From a virus: a stretch of DNA of 64,000 nt. A program made the translations under genes and the position numbers. Positions 33,215 through 41,702 of this stretch are shown in pieces. The stretch's first letter is position 1. Each line of letters begins with the position of its first letter. The stretch lies in the IMG/VR virus record IMGVR_UViG_3300033153_015063, positions 178,597-242,596 of that record; one strand, 5' to 3'. Under the pieces are notes generated by a model. That model was given only the letters and a program-made list of their open reading frames with translations, was not told where the DNA came from and searched no databases.

Positions 33215-34020
33215 ATCCAACAACGACTTTTTCCTTCGCAGTACAGTTTCATCGGGCACCAGTAACACTCCTTTGTGTTTTTCTGAAATTCTTGTTTCTC
33301 TATCTGTTCCCACATGTATTCAATCTTTCCTATTGCCTTGTTGATGCGTTCTGTGGTGATCTCAAATCTGATTGGTTTGTTGACCCGTAAGAACAGAAAC
33401 TCGAACTCCTTTATCATCTGACCGAATACTCCATCTATCAACATAGCCGTGACCAGGGCCTGCATCTTCATCGGCCCGGTCAACTCTGCCTTCTTATTGG
33501 ATTTATAATCTCTGACCAATATTATGTTTCCGTCTTTGTCGGTCCACATTGCATCAATGATAGCCCTGAGACGTATTTTTTCATCCTTGATATCCAGTTC
33601 ACGGAAACGTGGGATGAAGTCAACCCCTGGGTCAGGGTCCATTCTCCATACTTTCCATCTGCCAGACTCTCTGATAGAGAACAACCTCAACATATCTTTA
33701 GCGTCCATCAGGTGTACTTCACTTTGCCCATACTCCCAATGTGCATCCAGTAGTTGTAGCAACACCGCCTCAATTTTATTCTTTGCATCACGATCAAGGT
33801 CATCATCATCTGGAAAGTACTGTGGTCGGTAGAAGTCTTCCAGTATGGTGTGCATCATACTACCAAACCACCCATAGTCGAATCGTGTTCTTTCGTTGGG
33901 CTCAGGGTTTCCCTGGCATTGGTCTGCGTAGATGAGTTCATACTTTTTCGGGCACTCATAGAATTTATTGATTGCCGTCTGTGAAAGTAGTTTACTGTCG
34001 AGTATTTCCTGAACACCCAT
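33208..34020 (-). CDS. Cas4/RecB-like PD-(D/E)XK nuclease with iron-sulfur Cys set
   Basis: 270 residues. SQTAINKFYECPKKY (first Cys), GSMMHTILEDF (motif His), LRAIIDAMW (Asp), VRDYKSNKK (D..K active site) and CYWCPMKLYC (three further Cys) fit the Cas4/AddB fold with a 4Fe-4S cluster. It is likely a 5'-3' ssDNA exonuclease in recombination or replication. It is co-transcribed with RFC-S upstream, not with cas genes, so a replication-repair role is more likely than spacer acquisition. Confidence 0.82.
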   Translation of the reverse strand: MGVQEILDSKLLSQTAINKFYECPKKYELIYADQCQGNPEPNERTRFDYGWFGSMMHTILEDFYRPQYFPDDDDLDRDAKNKIEAVLLQLLDAHWEYGQSEVHLMDAKDMLRLFSIRESGRWKVWRMDPDPGVDFIPRFRELDIKDEKIRLRAIIDAMWTDKDGNIILVRDYKSNKKAELTGPMKMQALVTAMLIDGVFGQMIKEFEFLFLRVNKPIRFEITTERINKAIGKIEYMWEQIEKQEFQKNTKECYWCPMKLYCEGKSRCWIC

Positions 34021-34037
34021 TTTATATACCCTCTAAA

Positions 34038-35051
34038 TTAGATGAAGTTTTCGAGTTCGGCCTTTGGGCACTCTGGTGAAATATATTTCATAACACCAAA
34101 CCACCCGATAAGACAACGTAGTTGAATACGTTCGGACCTTCCGTTGGTCATACGGTTGTCGATGTCGCCTATCTTAGCCATCAACCTACCGTAATCCTGA
34201 CGACTCATCTCCATAGAGTCGATGATATTGGCCATCATCTCCAGTATCTCTGAGCCAGAGTAACCATATTGATAAATCATCTCATCAATAGTTGCACAAG
34301 CTCTCTGGAATTTCCCCTCGAAAGCCTCTTTCAGACACCTCTCGACCAGTTCCTGGTCCACCCAACCAATGAGATATCTGGCTTCATCTATAGTGACCTT
34401 CCCTTCGATATAGGAGAGCTCCTGCAAGGCGTTGACAGCTATCCTGGCGTCGCCCTTTGCAGCATCAGCGATATAGTCTTTGACCTTATTTGGGAGACGC
34501 ATATCCTCACCCTTGTCGATGGTGTCAATTATTTTCAGGATGTTCGCTTTCGATAGAACTGTGAAGCGAAATATAGCACATCGTGACTGGATCGGTTCGA
34601 TGAGTTTGTTTGACCAATTACATCCAAGGATAAAACGACATGAGTCAGAATGAATTTCCATCGTTCGACGAAGGGCAGCCTGAGCATCTTTGGTCAACTC
34701 ATCTGCTTCATCGAGGAATAGAACTTTGAAGGATGAAGGTCCATAAGGCACAGTCGAGGCAAAATCCTGTATCGGCCCCCTGACAGTATCAATACCCCGA
34801 CTATCAGAAGCATTCATTTCCTTGAAGTTTTTATCAACAAACTCGTCTCCGAACAATTCATTGGCTAAAGCGATGGCCATCGTGGTTTTGCCGATACCCT
34901 GGGCCCCTGTGAATAGAAGATGAGGTAGGTTGCGATTCTTGATTAACCTTTTCAATCTGGCAATCTTATGTTCGTGACCGATAACCTCGTCCAGAGTCTC
35001 TGGGCGGTACTTCTCCAGAAAGAGTATCTGTTCGATGTCCTCGTAATCCAT
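34038..35051 (-). CDS. rfcS: replication factor C small subunit
   Basis: 337 residues of full RFC-S length: KYRPETLDEVIGH (RFC box), Walker A TGAQGIGKTT (48-57), Walker B LFLDEAD (111-117), and IEPIQSRCAIFRF with the SRC arginine-finger motif. It should assemble with the RFC-L of 10535-11878. The promoter (TTTAAAAAG, about 26 nt upstream) gives a leaderless message. It heads an operon with the Cas4-like nuclease. Confidence 0.93.
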   Translation of the reverse strand: MDYEDIEQILFLEKYRPETLDEVIGHEHKIARLKRLIKNRNLPHLLFTGAQGIGKTTMAIALANELFGDEFVDKNFKEMNASDSRGIDTVRGPIQDFASTVPYGPSSFKVLFLDEADELTKDAQAALRRTMEIHSDSCRFILGCNWSNKLIEPIQSRCAIFRFTVLSKANILKIIDTIDKGEDMRLPNKVKDYIADAAKGDARIAVNALQELSYIEGKVTIDEARYLIGWVDQELVERCLKEAFEGKFQRACATIDEMIYQYGYSGSEILEMMANIIDSMEMSRQDYGRLMAKIGDIDNRMTNGRSERIQLRCLIGWFGVMKYISPECPKAELENFI

Positions 35052-35111
35052 GAAAGGAGTAGGACTGGATGAGTTTAAAAAGTTAAAGGATGGATAGGTG
35101 AAGTGGTGAGA

Positions 35112-35852
35112 TTAACCGATGATGTGTATTTCGCCACCGTAAACGGCATACTCGAAGCTTCTACCATCCTTTGCTAACACTATGTAATGGGGATAGTAAC
35201 GGCGGCCTCTTCCCATGTAGAAATCCTTGAGCCTGATACCCTCGATGTTGTTGAGTACCCTTATTTCTCGGCCAAAGAAAGGATTGTTCTTCCGTTCCCT
35301 TCCGGTAGGCGTCTGCCACTGGCTCATCAACCACTTACTGACCTTCTGGTTCTGTTCTTTTGTCAGGGGGATACCCCCCTCCATCTCTACCCATGTTTGT
35401 AGAGTTCCCAAGTGTACATCCTCTCCACTGTTCTTCCGTCGAGTAAGAAGATTAATTTCCTGTTCTGTGAGATGGTCCTTACCCCAATCTATCTCCTTTC
35501 TTCGGGATTTTTTCAGGCTCCCCTCGTTGTACCATGTGCCATGCACCTTGTAGGCCCACCACCCACTGACTTTGAGTTTTTTATCATCGTCGTACCAGCC
35601 CTCCCGCCATTCCTTGAGTGTCACAGGATGATAACCCCAGTTGGGGCTATCAGGGAGGGTGAGATAGTCACCGAGCTCAAACTTATTCTTCGGGACTTTC
35701 CCTTTCCCACCTTCCATCCCCTTCAAGAACTCCTCCTCCGAAAGCCCAGGACTATTCCCTACAGGCCCCTTGTAGACTGTGTCCTGGGTGCCCTTGTCGT
35801 AATCATACCTGTAGCGGTTCCCTGAGCCCTCAGGAATCTCAACGGTGGTCAT
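35112..35852 (-). CDS. tag-module protein T3
   Basis: 246 residues. The module is at 1-46 (VEIPEGSGNRYRYDY, then YKGPVGNSPGLSEEEFLKGM). The remainder includes ELGDYLTLPDSPNWGYH and Trp-rich segments (VSGWWAYKVHGTWYNEG), then an HLTEQEINLLTRRKN helix. Not recognised. The TATA (TATTTAAAG) is 26 nt upstream. Confidence 0.65.
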   Translation of the reverse strand: MTTVEIPEGSGNRYRYDYDKGTQDTVYKGPVGNSPGLSEEEFLKGMEGGKGKVPKNKFELGDYLTLPDSPNWGYHPVTLKEWREGWYDDDKKLKVSGWWAYKVHGTWYNEGSLKKSRRKEIDWGKDHLTEQEINLLTRRKNSGEDVHLGTLQTWVEMEGGIPLTKEQNQKVSKWLMSQWQTPTGRERKNNPFFGREIRVLNNIEGIRLKDFYMGRGRRYYPHYIVLAKDGRSFEYAVYGGEIHIIG

Positions 35853-35903
35853 CAGGGGAGGAAAGGGCTGAGGAGTATTTAAAGATTCGGAGGGAGGATC
35901 GGA

Positions 35904-36647
35904 TTACTCGGTCCTTTTCAGGACCTTTTTACCGAGTGGCCCGATATCATAATAGACTGATTTGCCACGTTTAGATTTGATGATATAACCGTCGTCAGCC
36001 CATCCACCCAGTATCATGCCACCCTGACGCCCACCTGGAAGCATACCCGCTTTTTTCAGCTCGGTCTGGGCAACAGATCCCTCTTTCTCCAGATGGATGA
36101 TAAGGTTGTGTTTTTTCGAACCATCTCTCACGGCACCAGGTCCGACCAGGTCATCTTCGACCTTTTCCTTCCAGTTGGGGACGTCCTTGTTCTGGACTAC
36201 AATTTTCTTTAGTGCGGTCTTGTAGCGTTTGGCCCTACTTCCATACCCGTAGTTTACCTTCACGAACTCGTCGATGAACTGATTTTTCCAGGTGTCAGGC
36301 TTGAGTCTGGTTGTGGTTGGGTCGTCGGCCTGGATGAACTTACCCTCACGCCCTTTGAACACCACACCATCAATACTCTTACCTGTCAGACCTTCGAGTT
36401 GTTTTTGGAGTTCAGCGACCTCATGGTAGGTCTTTTCGTGTTCACCGGCCGGTTCAGTGACCAACTCTGGAGTATGGTCATCAATGTCGATGATAGTTGG
36501 AGTTTTGAACCTCTCCAGGAACTCCTCCTCCGAAAGCTCAGGTGCTTCTCCCACAGGCCCCTTGTATTGTGTCTTTCCTTCCTCGTACTCGTACCTGTAT
36601 CTGTTACCGGACCCTGGTGGAATCTTGTTGGACTGGCGGCGGTTCAC
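35904..36647 (-). CDS. tag-module protein T4, altered module start, winged-helix C-terminus
   Basis: 247 residues. The module lacks the usual MTxVE and starts MNRRQSNKIPPGSGNRYRY, because the GTG start overlaps the T5 stop (GTGA). The rest of the module is intact. The C-terminus (LIIHLEKEGSVAQTELKKAG, then DDGYIIKSKRGKSVYYDIGP) looks like a winged helix. It is translationally coupled to T5, so two tagged proteins are made from one message. Confidence 0.65.
   Translation of the reverse strand: MNRRQSNKIPPGSGNRYRYEYEEGKTQYKGPVGEAPELSEEEFLERFKTPTIIDIDDHTPELVTEPAGEHEKTYHEVAELQKQLEGLTGKSIDGVVFKGREGKFIQADDPTTTRLKPDTWKNQFIDEFVKVNYGYGSRAKRYKTALKKIVVQNKDVPNWKEKVEDDLVGPGAVRDGSKKHNLIIHLEKEGSVAQTELKKAGMLPGGRQGGMILGGWADDGYIIKSKRGKSVYYDIGPLGKKVLKRTE
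36513..36625. repeat. module copy identical to 63888-64000
   Basis: This 113-nt stretch, encoding residues of the tag module in T4, is base-for-base identical to 63888-64000 in T10. The genes are unrelated on the downstream side, so only the module DNA was copied. Confidence 0.9.
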
Positions 36648-37153
36648 TTTTTTTGTGGTATATGGAAGAAATCCTCCGTTTCCTTCACATTTTCCATCTT
36701 ACGGAGCGATTTTTGAAGAGCTGTACTGGCCTGAAACTTTTCGACCACGATACCATTCTCATAATCTGATATTATTTGACGTAAAGCATCCTGATATCTT
36801 CCCTGACCTCGATATAATTCATCGAGCTCCGTGTTCCAGATTGCTATCAGGTTGATATTATCTATTCCGACCTGTTCTTTGAATTTTTTACTATCGCCAA
36901 CGTACTCAAAACCAGCGATATGGCCGATTCGTTTTCGGCCATCATAGATACCATATATCGCTGTTTTATACTCAGACTTCAAACGACGCACCCTGGTTGT
37001 ATATGAGACGTTTTTACCAGCCATCCTCTCCATGAACTCAGCCTCTCCCAGCTCAGGTGCTTCTCCCACAGGTCCTTTGTACTGTGTCTTGCCATTCTCG
37101 TACTCATAGCGGTATCTGTTGCCACTTCCAGGAGGGATTTCAACTATGGACAT
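36644..37153 (-). CDS. tag-module protein T5 with GNAT-like domain
   Basis: 169 residues. The module is at 1-46. The rest (YGIYDGRKRIGHIAGFEY, then DELYRGQGRYQDALRQIISD, then a final ASTALQKSLRKM helix) resembles a GNAT acetyltransferase, including the RGQGR acetyl-CoA loop. A degenerate TATA (TTCTTATCC) lies 26 nt upstream. It is the first gene of a pair with T4. Confidence 0.6.
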   Translation of the reverse strand: MSIVEIPPGSGNRYRYEYENGKTQYKGPVGEAPELGEAEFMERMAGKNVSYTTRVRRLKSEYKTAIYGIYDGRKRIGHIAGFEYVGDSKKFKEQVGIDNINLIAIWNTELDELYRGQGRYQDALRQIISDYENGIVVEKFQASTALQKSLRKMENVKETEDFFHIPQKK

Positions 37154-37190
37154 TGGAGAGTGATAGGGGAGGGAGGATAAGAAGATTGTG

Positions 37191-37243
37191 GTAGGATGGT
37201 GGGATGGAGTAGGATGGTGGGATGGAGTAGGGAGGTGGGAGGA
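37191..37243. repeat. 18-bp G-rich tandem repeat
   Basis: Two perfect copies of GTAGGATGGTGGGATGGA (37191-37208, 37209-37226) and one degenerate copy (to 37243) lie between divergent genes (T5 on minus, helicase on plus). The many GG/GGG runs could form a G-quadruplex. It may be an operator, a recombination site or an origin part. Confidence 0.75.
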
Positions 37244-37299
37244 GAGTGACGATGGTGATGGGGCAGTCTTTATAAAGACGGTTGGTTGTTTTCAATTAC

Positions 37300-39372
37300 G
37301 TGCCCAGACCCAATATCAAACACTTCATTGCGAAGGAAAACACTAACCTCAACGATTCATTTATTCCTTGGTCGGAGATTGCACCTTATTTTGTCTTCGA
37401 AAAACCACGTAAGATACAAGAAGTATTATTGCGGGTCATCATATCAGCAATAGAGAAAGGTAGGAAAGAAATCGTTCTATCAGCACCAACGGGGATAGGT
37501 AAGTCTGTAATTGCTGTCACAATTGCAAAGTGGATAGAGGCTCAGGGTAAAAAATCTCTCTTTCACATCCCCAGAAAAGCACTTGTAGACCAATACCAGG
37601 AAGTATTTCCTGAGTATCCACTCATCAAAGGCAACAACGAATACAGATGTATATTATCACACAATGAACTGAAGAAAGCTGGATTCGAGCCTGGTTACTA
37701 CACCAAGGATAAAGCACCTTGTTCAGTTACCAAGTATTTTTGTAAATACAAACCACGTCGAAGGGGAGAAAAAGATGGGTTGTTACCAGCACTCGCCACG
37801 TCGGCCAAGAGGGGTGAAATGGTGTGTGGCAATGACCCGTGCCCATTCTGGGAGGAGAAGATAAAGTGTCTCAACAGTAAAATCATCTTTGCATCTTCAA
37901 TGTTTGCTTACATGGAGAGACAGACCAGTGACGATTTTGGTGTCGTCGAATTTGGCGTCTATGATGAGGGTGACCACGTCGAGACCGATATAATGTCCGT
38001 TGAGACAGTGAAAATCACAGAAAAAGAACTCGAAGAGTTCATGGGCCATCCAATGCAGATTCCCAATAACATCAAGGATATAAAAGAATGGATACCGGTT
38101 GTAGAAAAACTTCGGGAGGGTGCTTTAGCCAGAGGTATTTATCTGAGTGGTAAGATAAAGGATATGGAAATTGGTACAAAGAATAAAGGGTTGATATTAA
38201 GAGAAAAAATGAGATTGAGATTCTCTGAGGAAAGATTAGAAAAGTATGATGATATTATCAGCTACATCAAAAAGTGGCCTGATACTATGGTGAGTGCCAT
38301 TGGTGAGGATGAGATTAAGGGTGAGAAGGTTGGGTATGTTGAGTTCAAACCAGCTTTTGTTCGTCAGTTTGCAGGTAAACATCTCCGAAGGAGTTCAACC
38401 AGGCTTTTTATGTCAGCGACCATCCTCCACCCGGTTCTGTTCGGCCATAACATCGGAATGTATGATTTCCTGTATATCGAGGTCCCAGAAAGCCCATTTC
38501 CTACCAAAAATAGGGGCATAGAACTCCATAATGTGGGACGGGTAAACAACAATACCATCCGGGAGTTAATGCCCAAAATAATGGCAGAAATCAAGCAAAT
38601 CGTGGCCGATAATCAGGGTAGGTCTGGACTCATCATCCCCGTATCTCACAGGATGAGGCTTGAAATCTACCGTGCATTGATGAAAGATATCTCGTTCAGT
38701 AAAATCCAGGAAAATGGGGTAGAGTGCCCATATTGTGGTCAGAGGTTGTGGCAGTTGTTCCCGCATGTAGAAGACATCCATAAAACAAACACTTATCAAT
38801 TTCTACGTGAGTTTGGAAGGGACATTGAATTGTTCTCACCGGCAGCGTCTATCATCACCAATGGTTCACATACACTGGAGCGTAAGAAAGCTATGGCCCT
38901 TTTCTCGCAGGGTTTAATCTGCCCGGAGTGTGGCGACTATGTTCACGGTGGCGGTTCCGTACTTCATTGCCGTAGATGTAGAATACATTACAAAAAGAGT
39001 ATGTTGAAACCGATGCCCAGGTTGTGGATAAGCACCTATCCTAAGGAGGGATTCGACGGTAAGGATGATGTTGTGAGATATATTATCATCCCGAAAATGT
39101 TCTATGCCTATCTTGGAGATCCGTTGGTTCAGAAACGTAAGGAAGTACAACCAACATCTTATCTTATCGACGCACTCCGTTCTCTCATCCAGGCATCGGG
39201 ACGTGGAACCAGACATGAGGATGACTATTGTAACACTCATGTTCTCGACAGTGGTATCAATACTCTGTTGGGTATGATTAGACGGTCTGAGGGTAAGCTC
39301 AGGAACGATTATCTACCCAATGCCAGTATTATACCCAGATGGTGGGAAAAGGCCATGACAAAGAAAAAATGA
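37300..39372 (+). CDS. XPD/DinG-like superfamily 2 helicase
   Basis: 690 residues from the GTG at 37300. That start is 27 nt from a CTTTATAAAG box, so it is favoured over a TTG at 37282. Walker A SAPTGIGKS and Walker B YDEGD are clear. Four Cys between them (CSVTKYFCKYK, CGNDPCPFW, KCLN) fit the iron-sulfur domain of DinG/XPD. Motif VI reads QASGRGTRHEDD. Two zinc fingers (CPYCGQRLW, CPECGDYVH) are inserted in the second helicase domain, which is unusual. It should unwind DNA 5'-3'. Confidence 0.85.
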   Translation: MPRPNIKHFIAKENTNLNDSFIPWSEIAPYFVFEKPRKIQEVLLRVIISAIEKGRKEIVLSAPTGIGKSVIAVTIAKWIEAQGKKSLFHIPRKALVDQYQEVFPEYPLIKGNNEYRCILSHNELKKAGFEPGYYTKDKAPCSVTKYFCKYKPRRRGEKDGLLPALATSAKRGEMVCGNDPCPFWEEKIKCLNSKIIFASSMFAYMERQTSDDFGVVEFGVYDEGDHVETDIMSVETVKITEKELEEFMGHPMQIPNNIKDIKEWIPVVEKLREGALARGIYLSGKIKDMEIGTKNKGLILREKMRLRFSEERLEKYDDIISYIKKWPDTMVSAIGEDEIKGEKVGYVEFKPAFVRQFAGKHLRRSSTRLFMSATILHPVLFGHNIGMYDFLYIEVPESPFPTKNRGIELHNVGRVNNNTIRELMPKIMAEIKQIVADNQGRSGLIIPVSHRMRLEIYRALMKDISFSKIQENGVECPYCGQRLWQLFPHVEDIHKTNTYQFLREFGRDIELFSPAASIITNGSHTLERKKAMALFSQGLICPECGDYVHGGGSVLHCRRCRIHYKKSMLKPMPRLWISTYPKEGFDGKDDVVRYIIIPKMFYAYLGDPLVQKRKEVQPTSYLIDALRSLIQASGRGTRHEDDYCNTHVLDSGINTLLGMIRRSEGKLRNDYLPNASIIPRWWEKAMTKKK

Positions 39373-39408
39373 AATTGGGCACAATTTGTATAATATCTTT
39401 AATTATCT

Positions 39409-39639
39409 TTAATGGCCAATTGTAGTAATTTCCTCATTGATCCGCTTGCATGATTTACACGTGGTGTCCATCCTTGTGCTGCACCATCCATCCAGCCACA
39501 TTTGAGTTATAAGCGTCTCACGATCACTTCTGTATTGAAGACCGCAAAGTGTTTTATTTCCAGTGAGTGGGACGACGTGAATTTTAGTTGTTGGTGACAT
39601 TACTCTGAAACCATCACTTGTCCTGGCCGGATATTTCAT
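39409..39639 (-). CDS. small Cys protein, paralogue of next gene
   Basis: 76 residues. Its end, TTCKSCKRINEEI, resembles SVCKRCRRIAVSK of the neighbour, so the two may be duplicates. The ATG is preceded by GAGGTGATC. Function unknown. Convergent with the helicase gene. Confidence 0.5.
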   Translation of the reverse strand: MKYPARTSDGFRVMSPTTKIHVVPLTGNKTLCGLQYRSDRETLITQMWLDGWCSTRMDTTCKSCKRINEEITTIGH

Positions 39640-39643
39640 AGTT

Positions 39644-39841
39644 TCAGATCACCTCAATTCCCATCTTTTTCAATTTAGATACAGCAATCCGTCTACACCT
39701 CTTACAGACAGAACCACATTCCAAGAACGGATGAATATAAGACAGCACTCTGCGGTTGTTATGTGTGGTTTGATTTAACCTATAAGATGTCAAAGAACCA
39801 AGATGAGCTTGACACCATAGATAGATGTGTACTGTTGACAT
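39644..39841 (-). CDS. small Cys protein
   Basis: 65 residues with VHIYLWCQAHLG and C..CKRCRRIA. The ATG at 39841 follows CGGTGATCTG. The leader is nearly the same as that of the next gene (GGTGATCTGA), which suggests duplication of the gene with its ribosome site. Confidence 0.5.
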   Translation of the reverse strand: MSTVHIYLWCQAHLGSLTSYRLNQTTHNNRRVLSYIHPFLECGSVCKRCRRIAVSKLKKMGIEVI

Positions 39842-39857
39842 CAGATCACCGATACTG

Positions 39858-40559
39858 TCATTTTGAAAGATAGGTTGCTGGGTCCCAACCGCAGAGTAAC
39901 GTCAGGTCCTGGTTCGAGGCGATCTTGTCGGCGAGGTGAACGATAAGGGGTATGATGGCGTGATTGGTGATGTCGGCCGGTGGCTTACCCCACTTCCCAT
40001 GATGAAGGAGGACCGCACGACACACCTGCTCGGGGAACTTCAGGTCCCAAAGAAAGTCTGCTATCATCTTGTTGTGGTCGTCGGCCAGTTTCCAGTCAGG
40101 ATTCCATATAGGTTTTTTGCCTTCTCCAAGATGTGGGTTGTTCTCCTTCGAACAACCTTTCAGGATGTCATGGAGAAGACAAGCTGCCATTACATGGTCG
40201 AACTCTTCCGAACCAGGCTCGATGTTGTAGGCATCCAGTAAGGTAAGGGCAACCGCACAGACCCGGTTGGTGTGGATGACCAGACCTTTGATGTCTCGCT
40301 CATCAAGTGGATGATGTTTAACCGACGAGGGGCTGACCCAGAACTGGCGTGGGGCCTTCCTGAAGGCATTGATAACCTTTGCGTGAAGCTCGGCGTTCTT
40401 GATGTAAAGTAGGAATCTGTCGAGCCCAGATGATCTGAGAATACCTTTCTCCCCATCTACCTGAAGCTCTCTTCCTTGGTCGTTTCCCAACGCTTGTTCG
40501 AGGTTTCTCTTCAGGACCACCAATTCTACCGGGAGAACTTTATGTTTCTCGGTCTGCAT
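39858..40559 (-). CDS. HD-domain phosphohydrolase
   Basis: 233 residues. VIHTNRVC (His), AACLLHDILKG (HD pair), ADDHNKMIADFLWDL and LLHHGKWG with a later HLADKIASN (Asp) make a full metal site. The N-terminal 70 residues are unrelated. It may act on nucleotides or dNTPs. Leaderless from a TTTAAAAAG box 26 nt upstream. Confidence 0.75.
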   Translation of the reverse strand: MQTEKHKVLPVELVVLKRNLEQALGNDQGRELQVDGEKGILRSSGLDRFLLYIKNAELHAKVINAFRKAPRQFWVSPSSVKHHPLDERDIKGLVIHTNRVCAVALTLLDAYNIEPGSEEFDHVMAACLLHDILKGCSKENNPHLGEGKKPIWNPDWKLADDHNKMIADFLWDLKFPEQVCRAVLLHHGKWGKPPADITNHAIIPLIVHLADKIASNQDLTLLCGWDPATYLSK

Positions 40560-40610
40560 GGTTGTGATTTGAGAAACTATGTTTAAAAAGATTTAGTTAA
40601 CGTATCACTC

Positions 40611-40634
40611 CCGGGCTTTTACCAGAAGCCCCGA
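40611..40634. terminator. GGGCTT/AAGCCC hairpin
   Basis: A 6-bp GC-rich stem with a 7-nt loop between the end of the minus-strand gene at 40643 and the promoter of the HD gene. It is placed to end transcription of the 41094-40643 operon. No T-run follows on the minus strand, so termination is only a guess. Confidence 0.35.
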
Positions 40635-40642
40635 GGCGAATC

Positions 40643-40825
40643 CTATAAATGTTTTAAATTCTTTAAATATCCTCTATTTTGATAATCACTCAAATGATAT
40701 ATCAATTCATCTTTTGAGTACATGGTAGCTGGAAAAGGGATATTATGAGTTATTTTCAACCTCTTCCCCAGCTTAACCAACTCTGCTTTTGTCATTCTCT
40801 CCAAATTATATTCCATATTGTTCAC
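40643..40825 (-). CDS. small SAP/HeH-like protein
   Basis: 60 residues. RMTKAELVKLGKRLKI, then YSKDELIYHLSDYQ, shows the helix-turn-helix spacing of SAP or Rho-N-like DNA-binding motifs. The start overlaps the upstream stop (ATGA), so it is coupled to the P5-controlled zinc gene. Confidence 0.55.
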   Translation of the reverse strand: MNNMEYNLERMTKAELVKLGKRLKITHNIPFPATMYSKDELIYHLSDYQNRGYLKNLKHL

Positions 40826-41094
40826 TCCCTGGCTTCATCTTTGCTATCCATGATTACGTGTTGACCACAGGTCCCACAGTGCCCATCAGCACCACAGTCG
40901 TTGACGGTACCCAGCATGAACCTACAGGGATTACCACACTCCTGACCACAGGTAGGGCAGATCCCGGTGAGTTGGAAATCCTGTTTGGCATTCCACTCTA
41001 CGTCGATGATAAAATCATCATGGTCCATCTGTTGATGTCGGGCATCGTCGGATCGCCATGTATGGTCGTATTCAGAAGTTTGAGTTGCCATCAT
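40822..41094 (-). CDS. zinc-ribbon protein under promoter P5
   Basis: 90 residues with three clustered motifs (CPTCGQECGNPC, CGADGHCGTCGQHV), probably two zinc sites. The start lies in the AGGTGATGTATGATGG leader shared with the MoxR gene. Regulated by a composite promoter. Confidence 0.6.
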   Translation of the reverse strand: MMATQTSEYDHTWRSDDARHQQMDHDDFIIDVEWNAKQDFQLTGICPTCGQECGNPCRFMLGTVNDCGADGHCGTCGQHVIMDSKDEARE

Positions 41095-41126
41095 ACATCA
41101 CCTGTTGCCTCTTACTAACAATCAGC

Positions 41127-41168
41127 CTTTATATACTTTCAGGGAAATCAACCGTAAAAAGCGTAAAA
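41127..41168 (-). promoter_or_regulatory. composite promoter P5
   Basis: Minus-strand TTTACGCTTTTTACGGTT, then TGAAAGTATATAAAGGCTGA. It sits immediately downstream of the T6 frame, driving the zinc-ribbon/SAP pair. Confidence 0.8.
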
Positions 41169-41174
41169 GAACAA

Positions 41175-41693
41175 TTATTTCCTGGATGTACTTCTACGAC
41201 TGCCCCCTTCCCCCATCGCCTTCTGAGATTTCCGACGGAGTTCTTGAAGTGTGAGGTTACCCCAACGAAGCTCAGCCTCTTTGACACCATCATCTGTGAT
41301 ATAACCGTAGATGACACTAAAATAATAAGGACTACCAGCCTCTCTAAAACGTTCACCCTTCTGTCTGGTCAGGCCCCTCTTGTTGAGGCTATGTATGATA
41401 CGGAGATCAACGTTCGACAACCCAGGAGATTCCAATCCAGTTTCGTGTGTTCTTCCTCGTCCACCAGTTGTTTTATCCTCGGTCACCAGACGATAGTGGG
41501 CATAGAGACGGAGGAGATACTCCTCCTGACTGACGCTGAGCTCAACCTGGCCCTTTCTCTTCATCCTCTCCAGGAACTCCTCCTCACTCAGCTCAGGTGC
41601 ATTGCCGACCGGCCCCTTGTACACGGTCTTTCCTTCCTCGTAATCGTAGCGATAGCGGTTGCCTGAACCTGGAGGAATCTCTACAGTGGTCGG
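41175..41693 (-). CDS. tag-module protein T6 with no start codon
   Basis: The frame begins with the module (TTVEIPPGSGNRYRYDY, then YKGPVGNAPELSEEEFLERM), but CCG stands at 41691-41693 where other copies have ATG. No ATG, GTG or TTG lies between there and the in-frame TAA of T7 (41703-41705), only seven codons away. The first usable start (GTG 41622-41624) would cut the module in half. The C-terminus (DLRIIHSLNKRGLTRQKGE) looks like a winged helix. Either it is a dead copy or it is made by readthrough of the T7 stop or a non-standard start. Confidence 0.55.
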   Translation of the reverse strand, partial: PTTVEIPPGSGNRYRYDYEEGKTVYKGPVGNAPELSEEEFLERMKRKGQVELSVSQEEYLLRLYAHYRLVTEDKTTGGRGRTHETGLESPGLSNVDLRIIHSLNKRGLTRQKGERFREAGSPYYFSVIYGYITDDGVKEAELRWGNLTLQELRRKSQKAMGEGGSRRSTSRK

Positions 41694-41702
41694 ATGTTGT
41701 GA

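Noticed and set aside
33215-33313. N-terminal extension of the mini zinc-ribbon gene
   Set aside because: The extra 33 residues overlap the Cas4-like gene. The ATG inside the stop of that gene gives a tight coupling instead.
41622-41624. GTG as the start of T6
   Set aside because: It would remove half of the conserved module, which is intact and in frame upstream.
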